Origin: Streptomyces yatensis
GTDB taxonomy: Bacteria > Actinomycetota > Actinomycetes > Streptomycetales > Streptomycetaceae
Direction: 5' to 3'
NCBI RefSeq assembly: GCF_018069625.1
Contig: NZ_CP072941.1
Span: forward strand, 6,200,001-6,264,000
DNA: 64,000 bases
This document shows positions 29,541 through 37,587 of this stretch, piece after piece. Position numbers and translations under genes: made by a program. The notes below the pieces were generated by a model. That model was not told the DNA's origin, ran no database searches, and was given only the letters and a program-made list of their open reading frames with translations. Position 1 is the first letter of the stretch. Every line of letters begins with the position of its first letter.

Positions 29541-30434
29541 TCAGCCCCGATGGACCTGGCGCACCGTGCGGAGGAAGGCGCCCAGGACGCTCGGCACCGT
29601 GCCGAAGCGATGCGCGAGGTGGAACTCCAGCCCGGCGGCGGCCGGTTCCAGCGGCAGCAGGGTCACCCCCACATGCCGGAACCGCCGCATCCCCGCCGGT
29701 CCGATGCCGATCCCCAGCCCGCAGGCGACCAGCCCGAGCAGGGTGTGCAGATTGTGAGCCTCATGCGCGATCCTCGGCTCGACCCCGGCGGCGCGGCAAA
29801 CGGCGAGCGCCACATCGGCGGCGGCGGGCTCGGCCTGCCGCGAGGAGAGGATCAGCGGCTCGCCGTCCAGCGCCCGTACGGGCACGGACGCGGCGCCGGT
29901 CAGCGGATGGCCGGACGGCACCGCCGCCACCAGGGTCTCCCGGCCCAGTGGGACGCTGGCCAGCCGCCGCCGGGCGGCCGCGGGCGGCGGGCCGCAGATG
30001 ACCCCGGCGTCCAGGCTGCCGTCCAGCAGCGCCTCGATCTGCCGGGTGCTGGGGAGTTCGCGCAGCTCCAGCCGGACCTGCGGGCGGCGGGTCCGGAAGG
30101 CGGTGAGCACCTCGGGCAGCACGGCGGCCAGCGCGGTGCCGAGGAAGCCGATGGCGAGCGAACCGGTCTCGCCCCGGCCGGCGTCGGCCGCGTCCCGTAC
30201 GGCGAGGTCGAGATGGTCCAGCACCTGCCGGGCCCGGGCCAGGAACGCCTCACCCGCGGCGGTGGGCCGCACCCCGTGCCCGGTGCGGTCGAAGAGCTGT
30301 ACGCCCAACTCGGTCTCCAGCGCCTTGATCTGCTGGGACAGCGGCGGCTGCCGGATGCCCAGCGCGGCGGCGGCCCGGCCGAAGTGGGCGTGCTCGGAGA
30401 GGGCGAGCGCATAACGCAGATGGCGCAGCTCCAT
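29541..30434 (-). CDS. LysR-family transcriptional regulator
   Basis: A 297-residue LysR regulator. The N-terminal winged helix (MELRHLRYALALSEHAHFGR, then IRQPPLSQQIKALETELG) is followed by the linker helix and a periplasmic-binding-like effector domain from about 90. The ATG at 30434 starts the conserved MELRHLRY sequence; a TTG three codons upstream is possible. It is divergent from an alpha/beta hydrolase gene. The 90-base gap is unusually AT-rich (TATATCTGATCGCGAATAAT, CATATATCAAAGG) and should hold the LysR box. It probably controls the hydrolase. Confidence 0.87.
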   Translation of the reverse strand: MELRHLRYALALSEHAHFGRAAAALGIRQPPLSQQIKALETELGVQLFDRTGHGVRPTAAGEAFLARARQVLDHLDLAVRDAADAGRGETGSLAIGFLGTALAAVLPEVLTAFRTRRPQVRLELRELPSTRQIEALLDGSLDAGVICGPPPAAARRRLASVPLGRETLVAAVPSGHPLTGAASVPVRALDGEPLILSSRQAEPAAADVALAVCRAAGVEPRIAHEAHNLHTLLGLVACGLGIGIGPAGMRRFRHVGVTLLPLEPAAAGLEFHLAHRFGTVPSVLGAFLRTVRQVHRG

Positions 30435-30527
30435 GAGGGCCAAGCCTATATCTGATCGCGAATAATCCCTTCACCTCTCATATATCAAAGGAGAAAGTAC
30501 CGGGGTGCCGGTGCTCGACTGGCCCGC

Positions 30528-31448
30528 ATGAACGTGACACGAGAACAGCGAGAGCACCAGGAACGCCGGGAACACCAAGAGCACCAACAGCACCAAGACC
30601 ACCAAGAACATTGCGAAACGACGATCGAGGACGTACGGCTGCACTGGGTACGGGCGGGGTCGGGAACCCCCGTCGTCCTGCTCCACGGCTGGCCGCAGAC
30701 CTGGTACGCCTGGCGCAAGGTGATCCCCGAACTCGCCCGCGACCACGAGGTGTTCGCGGTGGACCTGCCGGGCCTCGGCGACTCGGGCTCCTCCCCGCGC
30801 GGCCACGGCGTCCGGATCGCCGCCGACCTCCTCGACGACTGGCGCGCCGGACTGGGCCTGGATCAGGTCCATGTCGTCGGCCACGATCTGGGCGGCCCCA
30901 TCGGCTATGCGTGGGCCGCCGCCCACCCCGCCCATGTGCGCAGCTTCACCCTGCTCGCCGTGCCGCTGCACGGCTTCGGGCTGAGTGAGCTGATCGCCCG
31001 CGCCGGGCTCTGGCACTTCGGCTTCTTCTCGGTGCCCGGTCTCGCGGAGCAGCTGGCGGCGGGCCGGGAGCGGATCCTGCTGGAGCACTTCTACGCACAC
31101 GCCATGGAGAGCGGGGCCATCCGCCCCGCCGATGTCGACACCTATCTGAGCAGCTACACCCGGCCGGGCCGGCTGGCCAACGGCTTCGCGTACTACCGCA
31201 ACGCCCCCGCGGACACGGCCGCCCTCACCGAACTCGCCCGCACGAGGCTGCCGATGCCCACCCTGGCCGTCGGCTGCGGCCGGGCCGGGGGCGCGGCCCC
31301 TCTCCACAGCCTCGGCCAGGTCGCCCCGGCGACCCGCGGTGCCGTGCTCGACGACAGCGGCCACTACCTCCCGGAGGAGCGCCCGGGCCCCTTGCTGTCG
31401 CTGCTCAGGCCCTTCCTGGCGGAGGCGGACGGGTCCGTACCGCTATGA
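30528..31448 (+). CDS. Alpha/beta hydrolase, epoxide hydrolase-like
   Basis: A 306-residue cytoplasmic alpha/beta hydrolase. HGWP at residues 53-56 supplies the oxyanion site. The nucleophile elbow GHDLGG has Asp120 instead of serine, the mark of epoxide hydrolases and haloalkane dehalogenases. The catalytic His is His279 in DSGHYLPEE. The ATG at 30528 has no strong ribosome site, and no other in-frame start precedes the fold. The first 30 residues are an odd Glu/His/Gln-rich tract (QERREHQEHQQHQDHQEH), absent from typical family members. It is divergent from the LysR gene and ends at a strong hairpin. Confidence 0.85.
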   Translation: MNVTREQREHQERREHQEHQQHQDHQEHCETTIEDVRLHWVRAGSGTPVVLLHGWPQTWYAWRKVIPELARDHEVFAVDLPGLGDSGSSPRGHGVRIAADLLDDWRAGLGLDQVHVVGHDLGGPIGYAWAAAHPAHVRSFTLLAVPLHGFGLSELIARAGLWHFGFFSVPGLAEQLAAGRERILLEHFYAHAMESGAIRPADVDTYLSSYTRPGRLANGFAYYRNAPADTAALTELARTRLPMPTLAVGCGRAGGAAPLHSLGQVAPATRGAVLDDSGHYLPEERPGPLLSLLRPFLAEADGSVPL

Positions 31449-31450
31449 CG

Positions 31451-31480
31451 CTTCCAGATCACCAGACAGTGATCTGGAAG
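31451..31480. terminator. Bidirectional terminator between hydrolase and toxin-like pseudogene
   Basis: A perfect 12-base stem (CTTCCAGATCAC and its complement) with a 6-base loop begins 3 bases after the hydrolase stop. It also contains the last codons of the minus-strand toxin-like frame. Confidence 0.85.
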
Positions 31481-31711
31481 ATGTAGACACGCTCATGCCG
31501 GGGAACCACCTGGCAGAAGAACATGCCGCCGGGCACAAGAACGTTCTCGCCGCGAGGGGAGGATCCCTGGTAAGCCGTGCCGTCCAGGTACAGGGCGGCA
31601 GCCGCGCGGACCAGTTCGTCCGCCTTCTTCTCCACTTCGGCGATCAGAGCTGGTGGGGGCGCCGTCCACGACATGATCTTCGCTGGGCTCGTACTCCCAA
31701 GCCCAGCTCAC
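31459..31711 (-). pseudogene. Frameshifted RelE/ParE-like toxin homologue (copy 1)
   Basis: The frame opens at a GTG overlapping the stop of the DUF6247-like gene by four bases and reads SWAWEYEPSEDHVVDGAP. It must then shift +1 in a run of five C (31655-31659 on the plus strand) to continue PALIAEVEKKADELVRAA and end in GGMFFCQVVPRHERVYIFQI. The joined product aligns well with the intact gene at 34553-34837 (WEY-P-E-HVV, EVE--A-ELV, then a strand-rich end). One extra C explains the break. A sequencing error in the homopolymer or regulated frameshifting are alternatives. Confidence 0.6.
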
Positions 31712-32064
31712 GCCGTGTTCTCCCGAGCTTCGTTCACCACGGCCAGGAGCTCCTTGGTAGCGGCCCGCCAGGCTGGATCGTCCTTGTCGAGAGTGTGCAC
31801 CGCGTGCTCCGCGTTACGCCGTCGCGCGGCCAGGTCTGGGCGGCGTTCGATCTCGACTTCCCCGGCCCAGATGGTCAGCCACTGACGGATGGGGCCGAGG
31901 TTGTTATGTTCGGCGGCCAATGCGAACGCCTCATCCTTCTGAAGGTCCATCTCGCCGAGCCGATGGGGCGCTACCCGGGCGAGTGCGAGGCGCAGCGCTT
32001 GTGGGGTGCGTTCTGGCCGGGGGATGAGGCCATCGGCGGGCGGCTCGACGGGATGTGCGCTCAT
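31708..32064 (-). CDS. DUF6247-like protein, putative antitoxin (copy 1)
   Basis: A 118-residue soluble, helical protein. Recognisable segments are RTPQALRLALARVAPHRL, IRQWLTIWAGEVEIERRPDL and a C-terminal helix. It aligns with the 122-residue protein at 34834-35202 over its whole length. I recall this pattern as DUF6247, a Streptomyces family of unknown role. The ATG at 32064 has GGAGGAAA upstream, and its stop overlaps the GTG of the toxin-like frame, the organisation of many type II toxin-antitoxin operons. The antitoxin role is inference from layout only; no DNA-binding motif is clear. Confidence 0.7.
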   Translation of the reverse strand: MSAHPVEPPADGLIPRPERTPQALRLALARVAPHRLGEMDLQKDEAFALAAEHNNLGPIRQWLTIWAGEVEIERRPDLAARRRNAEHAVHTLDKDDPAWRAATKELLAVVNEARENTA

Positions 32065-32149
32065 GGTTTCCTCCGGGCTGATCGGTGTCCGTACGCACCG
32101 TACTGGCCTTGAGGAGGCCCGCGCGCGGCTCGGTGACGTGTATGAGGAA

Positions 32150-33460
32150 TCAGGCCGACGGTAGCGGGGCCCGCAGACGACCCCGGCCCGACCAGGCGAT
32201 GGTGAAGGCGAGGGCGGCTGCCGTCGCCGGGGTGAGATAGGCCGAGGTGGGGGCCAGGTGGTCCACCGTCCAGCCGCCCACCGCGGCGCCCGTGGAGATG
32301 CCGATGAGCAGGCCGGTGTACACGGTGGTCATCCCCTCGTTGAGGCGGGACGACGGGAGCAGACGGTGGACCAGGGTCATGCCGGTGATCATCGTGGGGG
32401 CCGTGGCCATGCCCGCCAGGAAGAGCAGCGGGGCGAGGGTGGCGAGGCTGTGGGCGGTCAGGAGGGGGAGGACGGCCAGGGCCATCGCGGCCACGCCCGC
32501 CACCATGCGGCCCCCGGCCGTACCGCGCGGTGGCAGCGCGCCGAAGACCAGCCCGGCGGCGCAGGACCCGGCGGCCTGGAGGGCGAGGACGGCGCTGCTC
32601 GCCGTGGAGCCCCCGTACGAGCCGACGGCGGCGACCGTCGCCACCTCCATCGAGCCGAAGACCGCACCGGTCGCGAGGAAGGTCAGCAGGACGACCCGCA
32701 GGGCGGGGGTGAGGAGCACGCGGCCCCGGGTGGAGTGCGGTTCCGGCGGTGGTTCGGTGCGGCGCTGGGCGGCGAACAGCAGGGTGCCGGTGAGCAGCAG
32801 CGCCGCCGCCGTGACCAGCCCCGCCTCGGGTAGCACCGCCGTGCACAGCACCATGGCCAGCGCGGGCCCGGCCATGAAGCAGACCTCGTCGACGACCTGC
32901 TCGAAGGAGGCGGCGGTGTGCCGGGCGGCCGGGTCGTCGCGGTGCAGCGCGGCCCAGCGGGCGCGGGTCATCGCGCCCAGGCTGGGCACGCCGGACGAGC
33001 CCGCCGCGCAGCAGAACAGCGCCCAGGCCGGGGCGGCGAGGTGGACGCACAGCACCATGGCGGTCGCCCCGGCCACGAAGACGAGGACGGCGGGAACCGC
33101 GACCCTGGCCTGCCCGTACCGGTCGACCAGCCGCCCCAGCAGCGGCCCCGCGACCGCCGTCACCGCGACTCCGGTCGCCGAGACGGCGCCCGCGAGCGCG
33201 TAGGAGTCCCGCACCGTGGCGATCATCAGCACCGTGGAGACGCCGAGCATCGAGCCCGGCAGCCGTCCGACGAGGGCCGCGAGCGTGAAGGCGAGCGCAC
33301 CGGGGGCGGCGAAGAGCCGGCGGTACGGGGCGAGCGGCGACCGGCGGCGGCGCGGTGGGGCGGGAGCGGCGCCGGGCCGGGAAGCTGGCCGGGAAGCGGG
33401 CCGGGAGGCGGGGCGGGTGGGACGCGGCACGACGGGCCGGGAGGCGAGGAAGAGGATCAC
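32150..33460 (-). CDS. Major facilitator superfamily transporter
   Basis: A membrane transporter of about 436 residues with twelve predicted helices. The MFS motif-A region is LLGRLVDRYGQARV between helices 2 and 3. A cytoplasmic N-terminal arm has the repeat RPAS three times followed by Pro and Arg. The start is uncertain: GTG at 33460 gives a short arm, whereas an upstream in-frame start would add 25 residues. It is divergent from a LysR regulator 128 bases away, which probably controls it. The substrate is unknown, with an efflux role likely. Confidence 0.82.
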   Translation of the reverse strand: MILFLASRPVVPRPTRPASRPASRPASRPGAAPAPPRRRRSPLAPYRRLFAAPGALAFTLAALVGRLPGSMLGVSTVLMIATVRDSYALAGAVSATGVAVTAVAGPLLGRLVDRYGQARVAVPAVLVFVAGATAMVLCVHLAAPAWALFCCAAGSSGVPSLGAMTRARWAALHRDDPAARHTAASFEQVVDEVCFMAGPALAMVLCTAVLPEAGLVTAAALLLTGTLLFAAQRRTEPPPEPHSTRGRVLLTPALRVVLLTFLATGAVFGSMEVATVAAVGSYGGSTASSAVLALQAAGSCAAGLVFGALPPRGTAGGRMVAGVAAMALAVLPLLTAHSLATLAPLLFLAGMATAPTMITGMTLVHRLLPSSRLNEGMTTVYTGLLIGISTGAAVGGWTVDHLAPTSAYLTPATAAALAFTIAWSGRGRLRAPLPSA

Positions 33461-33588
33461 CCCACCACGGTCGCGGGGCCGCCCGGGGCCGGTCCAACAC
33501 CTGATCCGGGCCCATTCACGCATAACCGTTGTCAATGCGGAGCGGGTGATGCCGGTCGGGTGAAGGGCCGAGGATCGCGTCGGCCACC

Positions 33589-34578
33589 ATGGTGCGGGTG
33601 AACCGGGACATCGAACCGCGCCTGTTGCGCGCCTTCACCGCCGTCGCGGACGAACTGCACTTCACCCGCGCCGCCGCCCGCCTCTACGTCGCCCAGCAGG
33701 CCCTCAGCCGCGACATCCGCCGTCTGGAGCGGGAGTTGGGCGCGGAGCTGTTCGTCCGCACCACCCGCCAGGTCGCCCTCACGGCCGCGGGCGAGCGGCT
33801 GCTCCCGTACGCCCGGCGGGTGCTCCACGCCCAGGACGACCTGGCGGCGGCCTTCAGCGGGGCCGAGCGCCGCCCGCTGCTGGTGGACGTGGGCGCACCG
33901 GTGAGCACGGGGAGCCAGGTGCTGACGGAGGCGCGGCGCCGCCTCGGCCCCGAGACCGAGCTGGTGGCCCGCTTCCACAGCGGGCTGGCCGGGGCCGCCG
34001 GCGAACTCCTCGCCGGCCGCCTCGACGTCTCCTTCGGCCGGGCCCATGGCCTCGACCCCGCCCTGCTCGCCCGGCTGGAACACCGCCTCATCCGCTATGA
34101 GCGCATCGCCGTGGTCCTGCGCGAGGACCATCCGCTGGCCGGACTCGAGGAGATCCCGTTGGCCGCGCTCGCGGGCGAGACCCTGTACGCGGCGGCGGGC
34201 AACCCCACCACCACCGAGTGGACCGACCTGGCCGCACAGCTCTTCGCGGGGCGCGGGATCGCGATGGCGGAGCCGTTCCCGGAGATCGAGGGGGACGAGG
34301 AGTTCATCCGGGTGGTGACCAAACGCCGCTGGTCGGTGCTGGCCAGCGAGGTGTTCATCCACCTCCCCGGCACGGTGCTGCGCCCCCTCACCGACCCGGT
34401 CCCGCTCTCCCCGGTCTCCCTGCTCTGGCGCCGCGACCTGCACCACCCCGGCCTGGACGCCCTCCACGCGGCGGCCCACACGCTCGCCACCACGTCCGAC
34501 TGGCTCACCCGCCCACCGGGCGCCTGGCTGCCAGGCCCGGAGGCGGGCGGGATCAGAGATCTTCGTATGGCGGAATGA
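33589..34578 (+). CDS. LysR-family transcriptional regulator
   Basis: A 329-residue LysR protein. The DNA-binding domain (LLRAFTAVADELHFTRAAAR, then AQQALSRDIRRLERELG, LFVRTTR) occupies residues 10-70 and the effector domain about 95-300. The ATG at 33589 is followed by further in-frame GTG codons, so the true start may be one to three codons later. It is divergent from the MFS transporter gene. Its 3' end overlaps that of the minus-strand toxin-like gene by 26 bases, a tight convergent arrangement. Confidence 0.85.
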   Translation: MVRVNRDIEPRLLRAFTAVADELHFTRAAARLYVAQQALSRDIRRLERELGAELFVRTTRQVALTAAGERLLPYARRVLHAQDDLAAAFSGAERRPLLVDVGAPVSTGSQVLTEARRRLGPETELVARFHSGLAGAAGELLAGRLDVSFGRAHGLDPALLARLEHRLIRYERIAVVLREDHPLAGLEEIPLAALAGETLYAAAGNPTTTEWTDLAAQLFAGRGIAMAEPFPEIEGDEEFIRVVTKRRWSVLASEVFIHLPGTVLRPLTDPVPLSPVSLLWRRDLHHPGLDALHAAAHTLATTSDWLTRPPGAWLPGPEAGGIRDLRMAE

Positions 34579-34837
34579 CGCGCGTGATGACGATGAGCCG
34601 CAGGCGTGGCATGGCCAGGAAGTACAGCCAGCCATCCCCGCCGATACCGAGGCGGCGCAGCCCGCCCGGGACACCCGGCTGAGGGCCCTTGCCGATATCG
34701 GCGACGTCGACGCCCAGGCCGGCGAGGTCGACCAGTTCATGCGCGAGGCGCTCGACCTCACTGATCACGTGGCCGGGCGACCCGGCGACGACATGCGCTT
34801 CGTCCGGGTCGTACTCCCAGCGCCATGCGTCGCTCAC
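34553..34837 (-). CDS. RelE/ParE-like small protein, putative toxin (copy 2)
   Basis: A 94-residue soluble protein, intact homologue of the frameshifted copy at 31459-31711. It begins VSDAWRWEYDPDEAHVV. Two helices follow (HVISEVERLAHELVDLAGLG), then a linker rich in Gly/Pro and C-terminal strands (GWLYFLAMPRLRLIVITRVIPP). Small size, helix-then-strand order and partner gene recall the RelE/ParE fold, but I see no catalytic residues that prove RNase or gyrase action. The GTG at 34837 overlaps the stop of the upstream DUF6247-like gene by four bases (GTGA), so translation is coupled. Confidence 0.6.
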   Translation of the reverse strand: MSDAWRWEYDPDEAHVVAGSPGHVISEVERLAHELVDLAGLGVDVADIGKGPQPGVPGGLRRLGIGGDGWLYFLAMPRLRLIVITRVIPPYEDL

Positions 34838-35202
34838 GCGTCTCCTCGTTTCAGCCCGGCCTCGGCGAACGCGACGTCCAGGATCCGGCCGACTTCCGTG
34901 GCGGCCTCGCGAGCCTGGACGAGGTCGTCCGTTTCCGCGATCAGCGCTTCCAACTTGCGGAGACGGGCAGCGCGCGCCGGGTGGCGCGCGATCGCCACAT
35001 TGACCGCCCATTGCCGGGTGAAGCGGCGCAGCGGGGCCGCGCTCACATCGGCGCGGGCCTGCCCCACCGCTTCGGCGCGCTCGGCGTCGAAGGCGGCCAG
35101 GGACCCAGGGGCGACCTGCGCCACTGCCGCGCGCAGCGCCTCCGGTGTGCTGGCGGGTTGTGGCACCACCGGGTCGTGCGGGTGGTCCGGCTGGCTGCTC
35201 AT
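34834..35202 (-). CDS. DUF6247-like protein, putative antitoxin (copy 2)
   Basis: A 122-residue, mostly helical protein, paralogous to the one at 31708-32064 (TPEALRAAVAQVAPGSL; PLRRFTRQWAVNVAIARHP; C-terminal helix). The ATG at 35202 follows GGAGGATC. The frame is open far upstream through the repeat region, but nothing there looks like protein. It is the first gene of a two-gene coupled operon. By analogy with toxin-antitoxin order it would be the antitoxin, but this is untested. Confidence 0.68.
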   Translation of the reverse strand: MSSQPDHPHDPVVPQPASTPEALRAAVAQVAPGSLAAFDAERAEAVGQARADVSAAPLRRFTRQWAVNVAIARHPARAARLRKLEALIAETDDLVQAREAATEVGRILDVAFAEAGLKRGDA

Positions 35203-35573
35203 GCGATCCTCCGGCGGGGCGGGCGGGCGGTGCACCGCGTACGGTACCGGGCGATACCTCGCGTCGCGTATGCGATGGCCACGACTCCACCGCATGAGGG
35301 AGTCCCGGGGATCCCGGCGTCCCGGCCTCCCGGGGCTCCGGGTCCGGACCCCGAGGCCCAGGGCCCTGGCGGCCGGGCCTCGGGACCCTGGCGGCCGGGC
35401 CTCGGGACCCCGGCACCTCAGCCTCGGCACCCCGGCCTCGGGACACCGGCCCCAGGACTCCAGCCCCGGCACCCCGGCCTCGGGATCCCGGCGTCCCGGG
35501 GCTCCGGGACCGGACCCCGAGGCCCGGGCCCCGGCGGGACTCCGGCACCGGGCCCGGCCCCGGGATTCCGGCA

Positions 35574-35891
35574 CCGGTCCCGGCACCCCGGCCTCGGGAC
35601 CCCGGCCCCAGGACCCCAGCCCCGGCTCCCGGCCTCGGGGCACCGGCTCCCGGCCTCGGGACCTCGGCTCCTGGCCTCGGGACACCGGCCCCAGGACTCC
35701 AGCCCCGACACCCCGGCCTCGGGATCCCGGCGCCGGTCCCGGCACCCCGGCCTCGGGACCCCGGCCCCAGGACCCCAGCCCCGGCTCCCGGCCTCGGGGC
35801 ACCGGCTCCCGGCCTCGGGACCTCGGCTCCTGGCCTCGGGACACCGGCCCCAGGACTCCAGCCCCGACACCCCGGCCTCGGGATCCCGGCG
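35574..35891. repeat. Perfect 159-bp tandem duplication
   Basis: Bases 35574-35732 are repeated without a visible difference at 35733-35891. A partial, more diverged copy of the same motifs lies at 35407-35520, and the flanking CTCCGGGACCGGACCCCGAG occurs on both sides (about 35498 and 35924). The period is a multiple of three, but no frame resembles a protein family. Confidence 0.85.
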
Positions 35892-36087
35892 TCCCGGGGC
35901 TCCGGGATCCCGAGGCTCCGGGGCTCCGGGACCGGACCCCGAGGCCCGGGCCCCTGCGGGGCTCCGGCGCCGGTCCCGGCCCCGGGACCGCACCCCGGCC
36001 CCGGGACCGCACCCCGGCCCCGGGCCCCGGCACCCCGAGCCTCCGGCAACCCCCTCACCGCCCCCCGCCCCCGCGGGTGAGTGCAAG

Positions 36088-36103
36088 GTTTCGTCCGCGT
36101 CAC
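36088..36103 (-). promoter_or_regulatory. GlnR-type binding site upstream of narK
   Basis: The minus strand reads GTGAC-GCGGAC-GAAAC, an exact match to the GTnAC-n6-GAAAC half of the Streptomyces GlnR box, 70 bases before the narK start. A weaker CTCAC continues the 11-base phasing. Confidence 0.65.
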
Positions 36104-36172
36104 CTGCCGCCACAGCGCGGTAATGCGCCGTCCCTACCGTCGGGCAGCGACACCGAGAACTGTGGAGGCGTG

Positions 36173-37576
36173 ATGACTGCCCCGACCACCACCGCCGCGC
36201 GCAAGGGGGGCCGCTGGATCGAGCAGTGGGACCCGGAGGACGAGACGTTCTGGAGGGAGAAGGGGGAGCGGATCGCCACCCGGAATCTGGTCTTCTCGAT
36301 CCTCTCCGAGCACATCGGGTTCTCCATCTGGAGCCTGTGGTCGGTGATGGTGCTGTTCATGGGGCCGGAGTACGGCGTCGACGCGGCCGGGAAGTTCTTC
36401 CTGGTGGCCATGCCCACGCTGGTCGGCGGGATCCTGCGGGTCCCGTACACCTTCGCCGTCGCCCGGTTCGGCGGGCGCAACTGGACGATCATCAGCGCGG
36501 CGACGCTCCTCGTGCCCGCGATCGCCGCCGCCGTGGTGATGGAGCCCGGGACCTCCTACACCACCTTCATGGTGGTGGCGGCCCTCACCGGTGTCGGCGG
36601 CGGCAACTTCGCCTCGTCCATGACCAACATCAACTCCTTCTATCCGCTGCGGAAGAAGGGCTGGGCGCTCGGGCTCAACGCGGGCGGCGGCAACATCGGC
36701 GTGCCCGTGATCCAGCTCATCGGGCTGCTGGTCATCGGCACCGCAGGCGCGGCCCATCCACGGCTCGTGCTCGCCGTCTACCTCCCGCTGATCGTGGTCG
36801 CGGTGGCGCTCTCCGCGCTGTTCATGGACAACCTGGCGCCGGTGCGCAACGACTCCGGGGCGGCCAAGGAGGCGGCGCGGGACGCCCACACCTGGATCGT
36901 GTCGCTGCTCTACATCGGCACCTTCGGTTCGTTCATCGGCTACAGCTTCGCCTTCGGCCTGGTGCTGCAGAACCAGTTCGACCGCACCCCGCTGCAGGCC
37001 GCCTCGCTCACCTTCATCGGCCCGCTGCTCGGCTCGCTCATCCGCCCCGTCGGCGGGCGGCTCGCCGACACCCGCGGCGGCGCGAAGATCACCCTGTGGA
37101 CCTTCGCCGCGATGGCCGCCGCGACCCTCGTGGTCGTCTACGCCTCCGCGCAGAAGTCGCTGCCCGTCTTCCTCACCGGCTTCATCGCCCTCTTCGCCCT
37201 CAGCGGACTCGGCAACGGCGCCACCTTCAAGATGATCCCCGGCATCTTCCGGGCGAAGGCCCTCGCCCGGGGCCTGAAGGGCGAGGAGGCCGCGTCCTAC
37301 GGGCGGCGGCTCTCGGGCGCGGCGATGGGGCTGATCGGGGCGGTCGGCGCGCTCGGCGGGCTCGGGATCAACCTCGTCTTCCGGGAGTCGTTCGCGAGCG
37401 CCCACTCCGGCACCCCCGCCTTCGTCTCCTTCCTCGCCTTCTACGCCGTGTGCTCCGCGGTGACCTGGGCCGTATACCTCCGCGGCGCCCGTCCGGCCCC
37501 GGCGCCGCCCGCCGCCGGCGAGCCGGGCGTGCATGATCCGCGGCCGGAGCGGCAACCCGCGTACGCGGATGTGTGA
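36173..37576 (+). CDS. narK: Nitrate/nitrite transporter NarK
   Basis: A 467-residue MFS transporter of the nitrate/nitrite porter family with twelve predicted helices. The nitrate signature regions are visible as GGGNFASSMTNINSFYP followed by ALGLNAGGGNIG, and GLGNGATFKMIP in the second half. It moves nitrate or nitrite across the cytoplasmic membrane. The ATG at 36173 follows GGAGGCG. Upstream lies a GlnR-type site, and nnaR is downstream on the same strand. This matches the S. coelicolor narK/nnaR neighbourhood from memory, where GlnR and NnaR act together on nitrate genes. Confidence 0.9.
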   Translation: MTAPTTTAARKGGRWIEQWDPEDETFWREKGERIATRNLVFSILSEHIGFSIWSLWSVMVLFMGPEYGVDAAGKFFLVAMPTLVGGILRVPYTFAVARFGGRNWTIISAATLLVPAIAAAVVMEPGTSYTTFMVVAALTGVGGGNFASSMTNINSFYPLRKKGWALGLNAGGGNIGVPVIQLIGLLVIGTAGAAHPRLVLAVYLPLIVVAVALSALFMDNLAPVRNDSGAAKEAARDAHTWIVSLLYIGTFGSFIGYSFAFGLVLQNQFDRTPLQAASLTFIGPLLGSLIRPVGGRLADTRGGAKITLWTFAAMAAATLVVVYASAQKSLPVFLTGFIALFALSGLGNGATFKMIPGIFRAKALARGLKGEEAASYGRRLSGAAMGLIGAVGALGGLGINLVFRESFASAHSGTPAFVSFLAFYAVCSAVTWAVYLRGARPAPAPPAAGEPGVHDPRPERQPAYADV

Positions 37577-37587
37577 GCGAGCGGCCC

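Larger units (their letters stand above)
35203..36172. other. Non-coding GC-rich low-complexity region
   Basis: About 970 bases without a believable gene. From about 35290 to 36060 the sequence is built from short motifs such as CGGCCTCGGGA, CGGCCCCAGGA and CTCCGGGACCGGACCCCGAG, arranged in higher-order repeats. Frames stay open on both strands only because stop codons cannot form in this composition; translations are Gly/Pro/Arg repeats. The last 100 bases hold the narK promoter and a GlnR-type site. Confidence 0.75.

Noticed and set aside
35574..35891. CRISPR array
   Set aside because: The repeat is a 159-bp head-to-tail unit without short repeats and unique spacers, and no cas gene is near.
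34840..36033. Long N-terminal extension of the second DUF6247-like protein
   Set aside because: The open frame continues through Gly/Pro repeats, but a strong ribosome site and the homology to copy 1 place the start at 35202.
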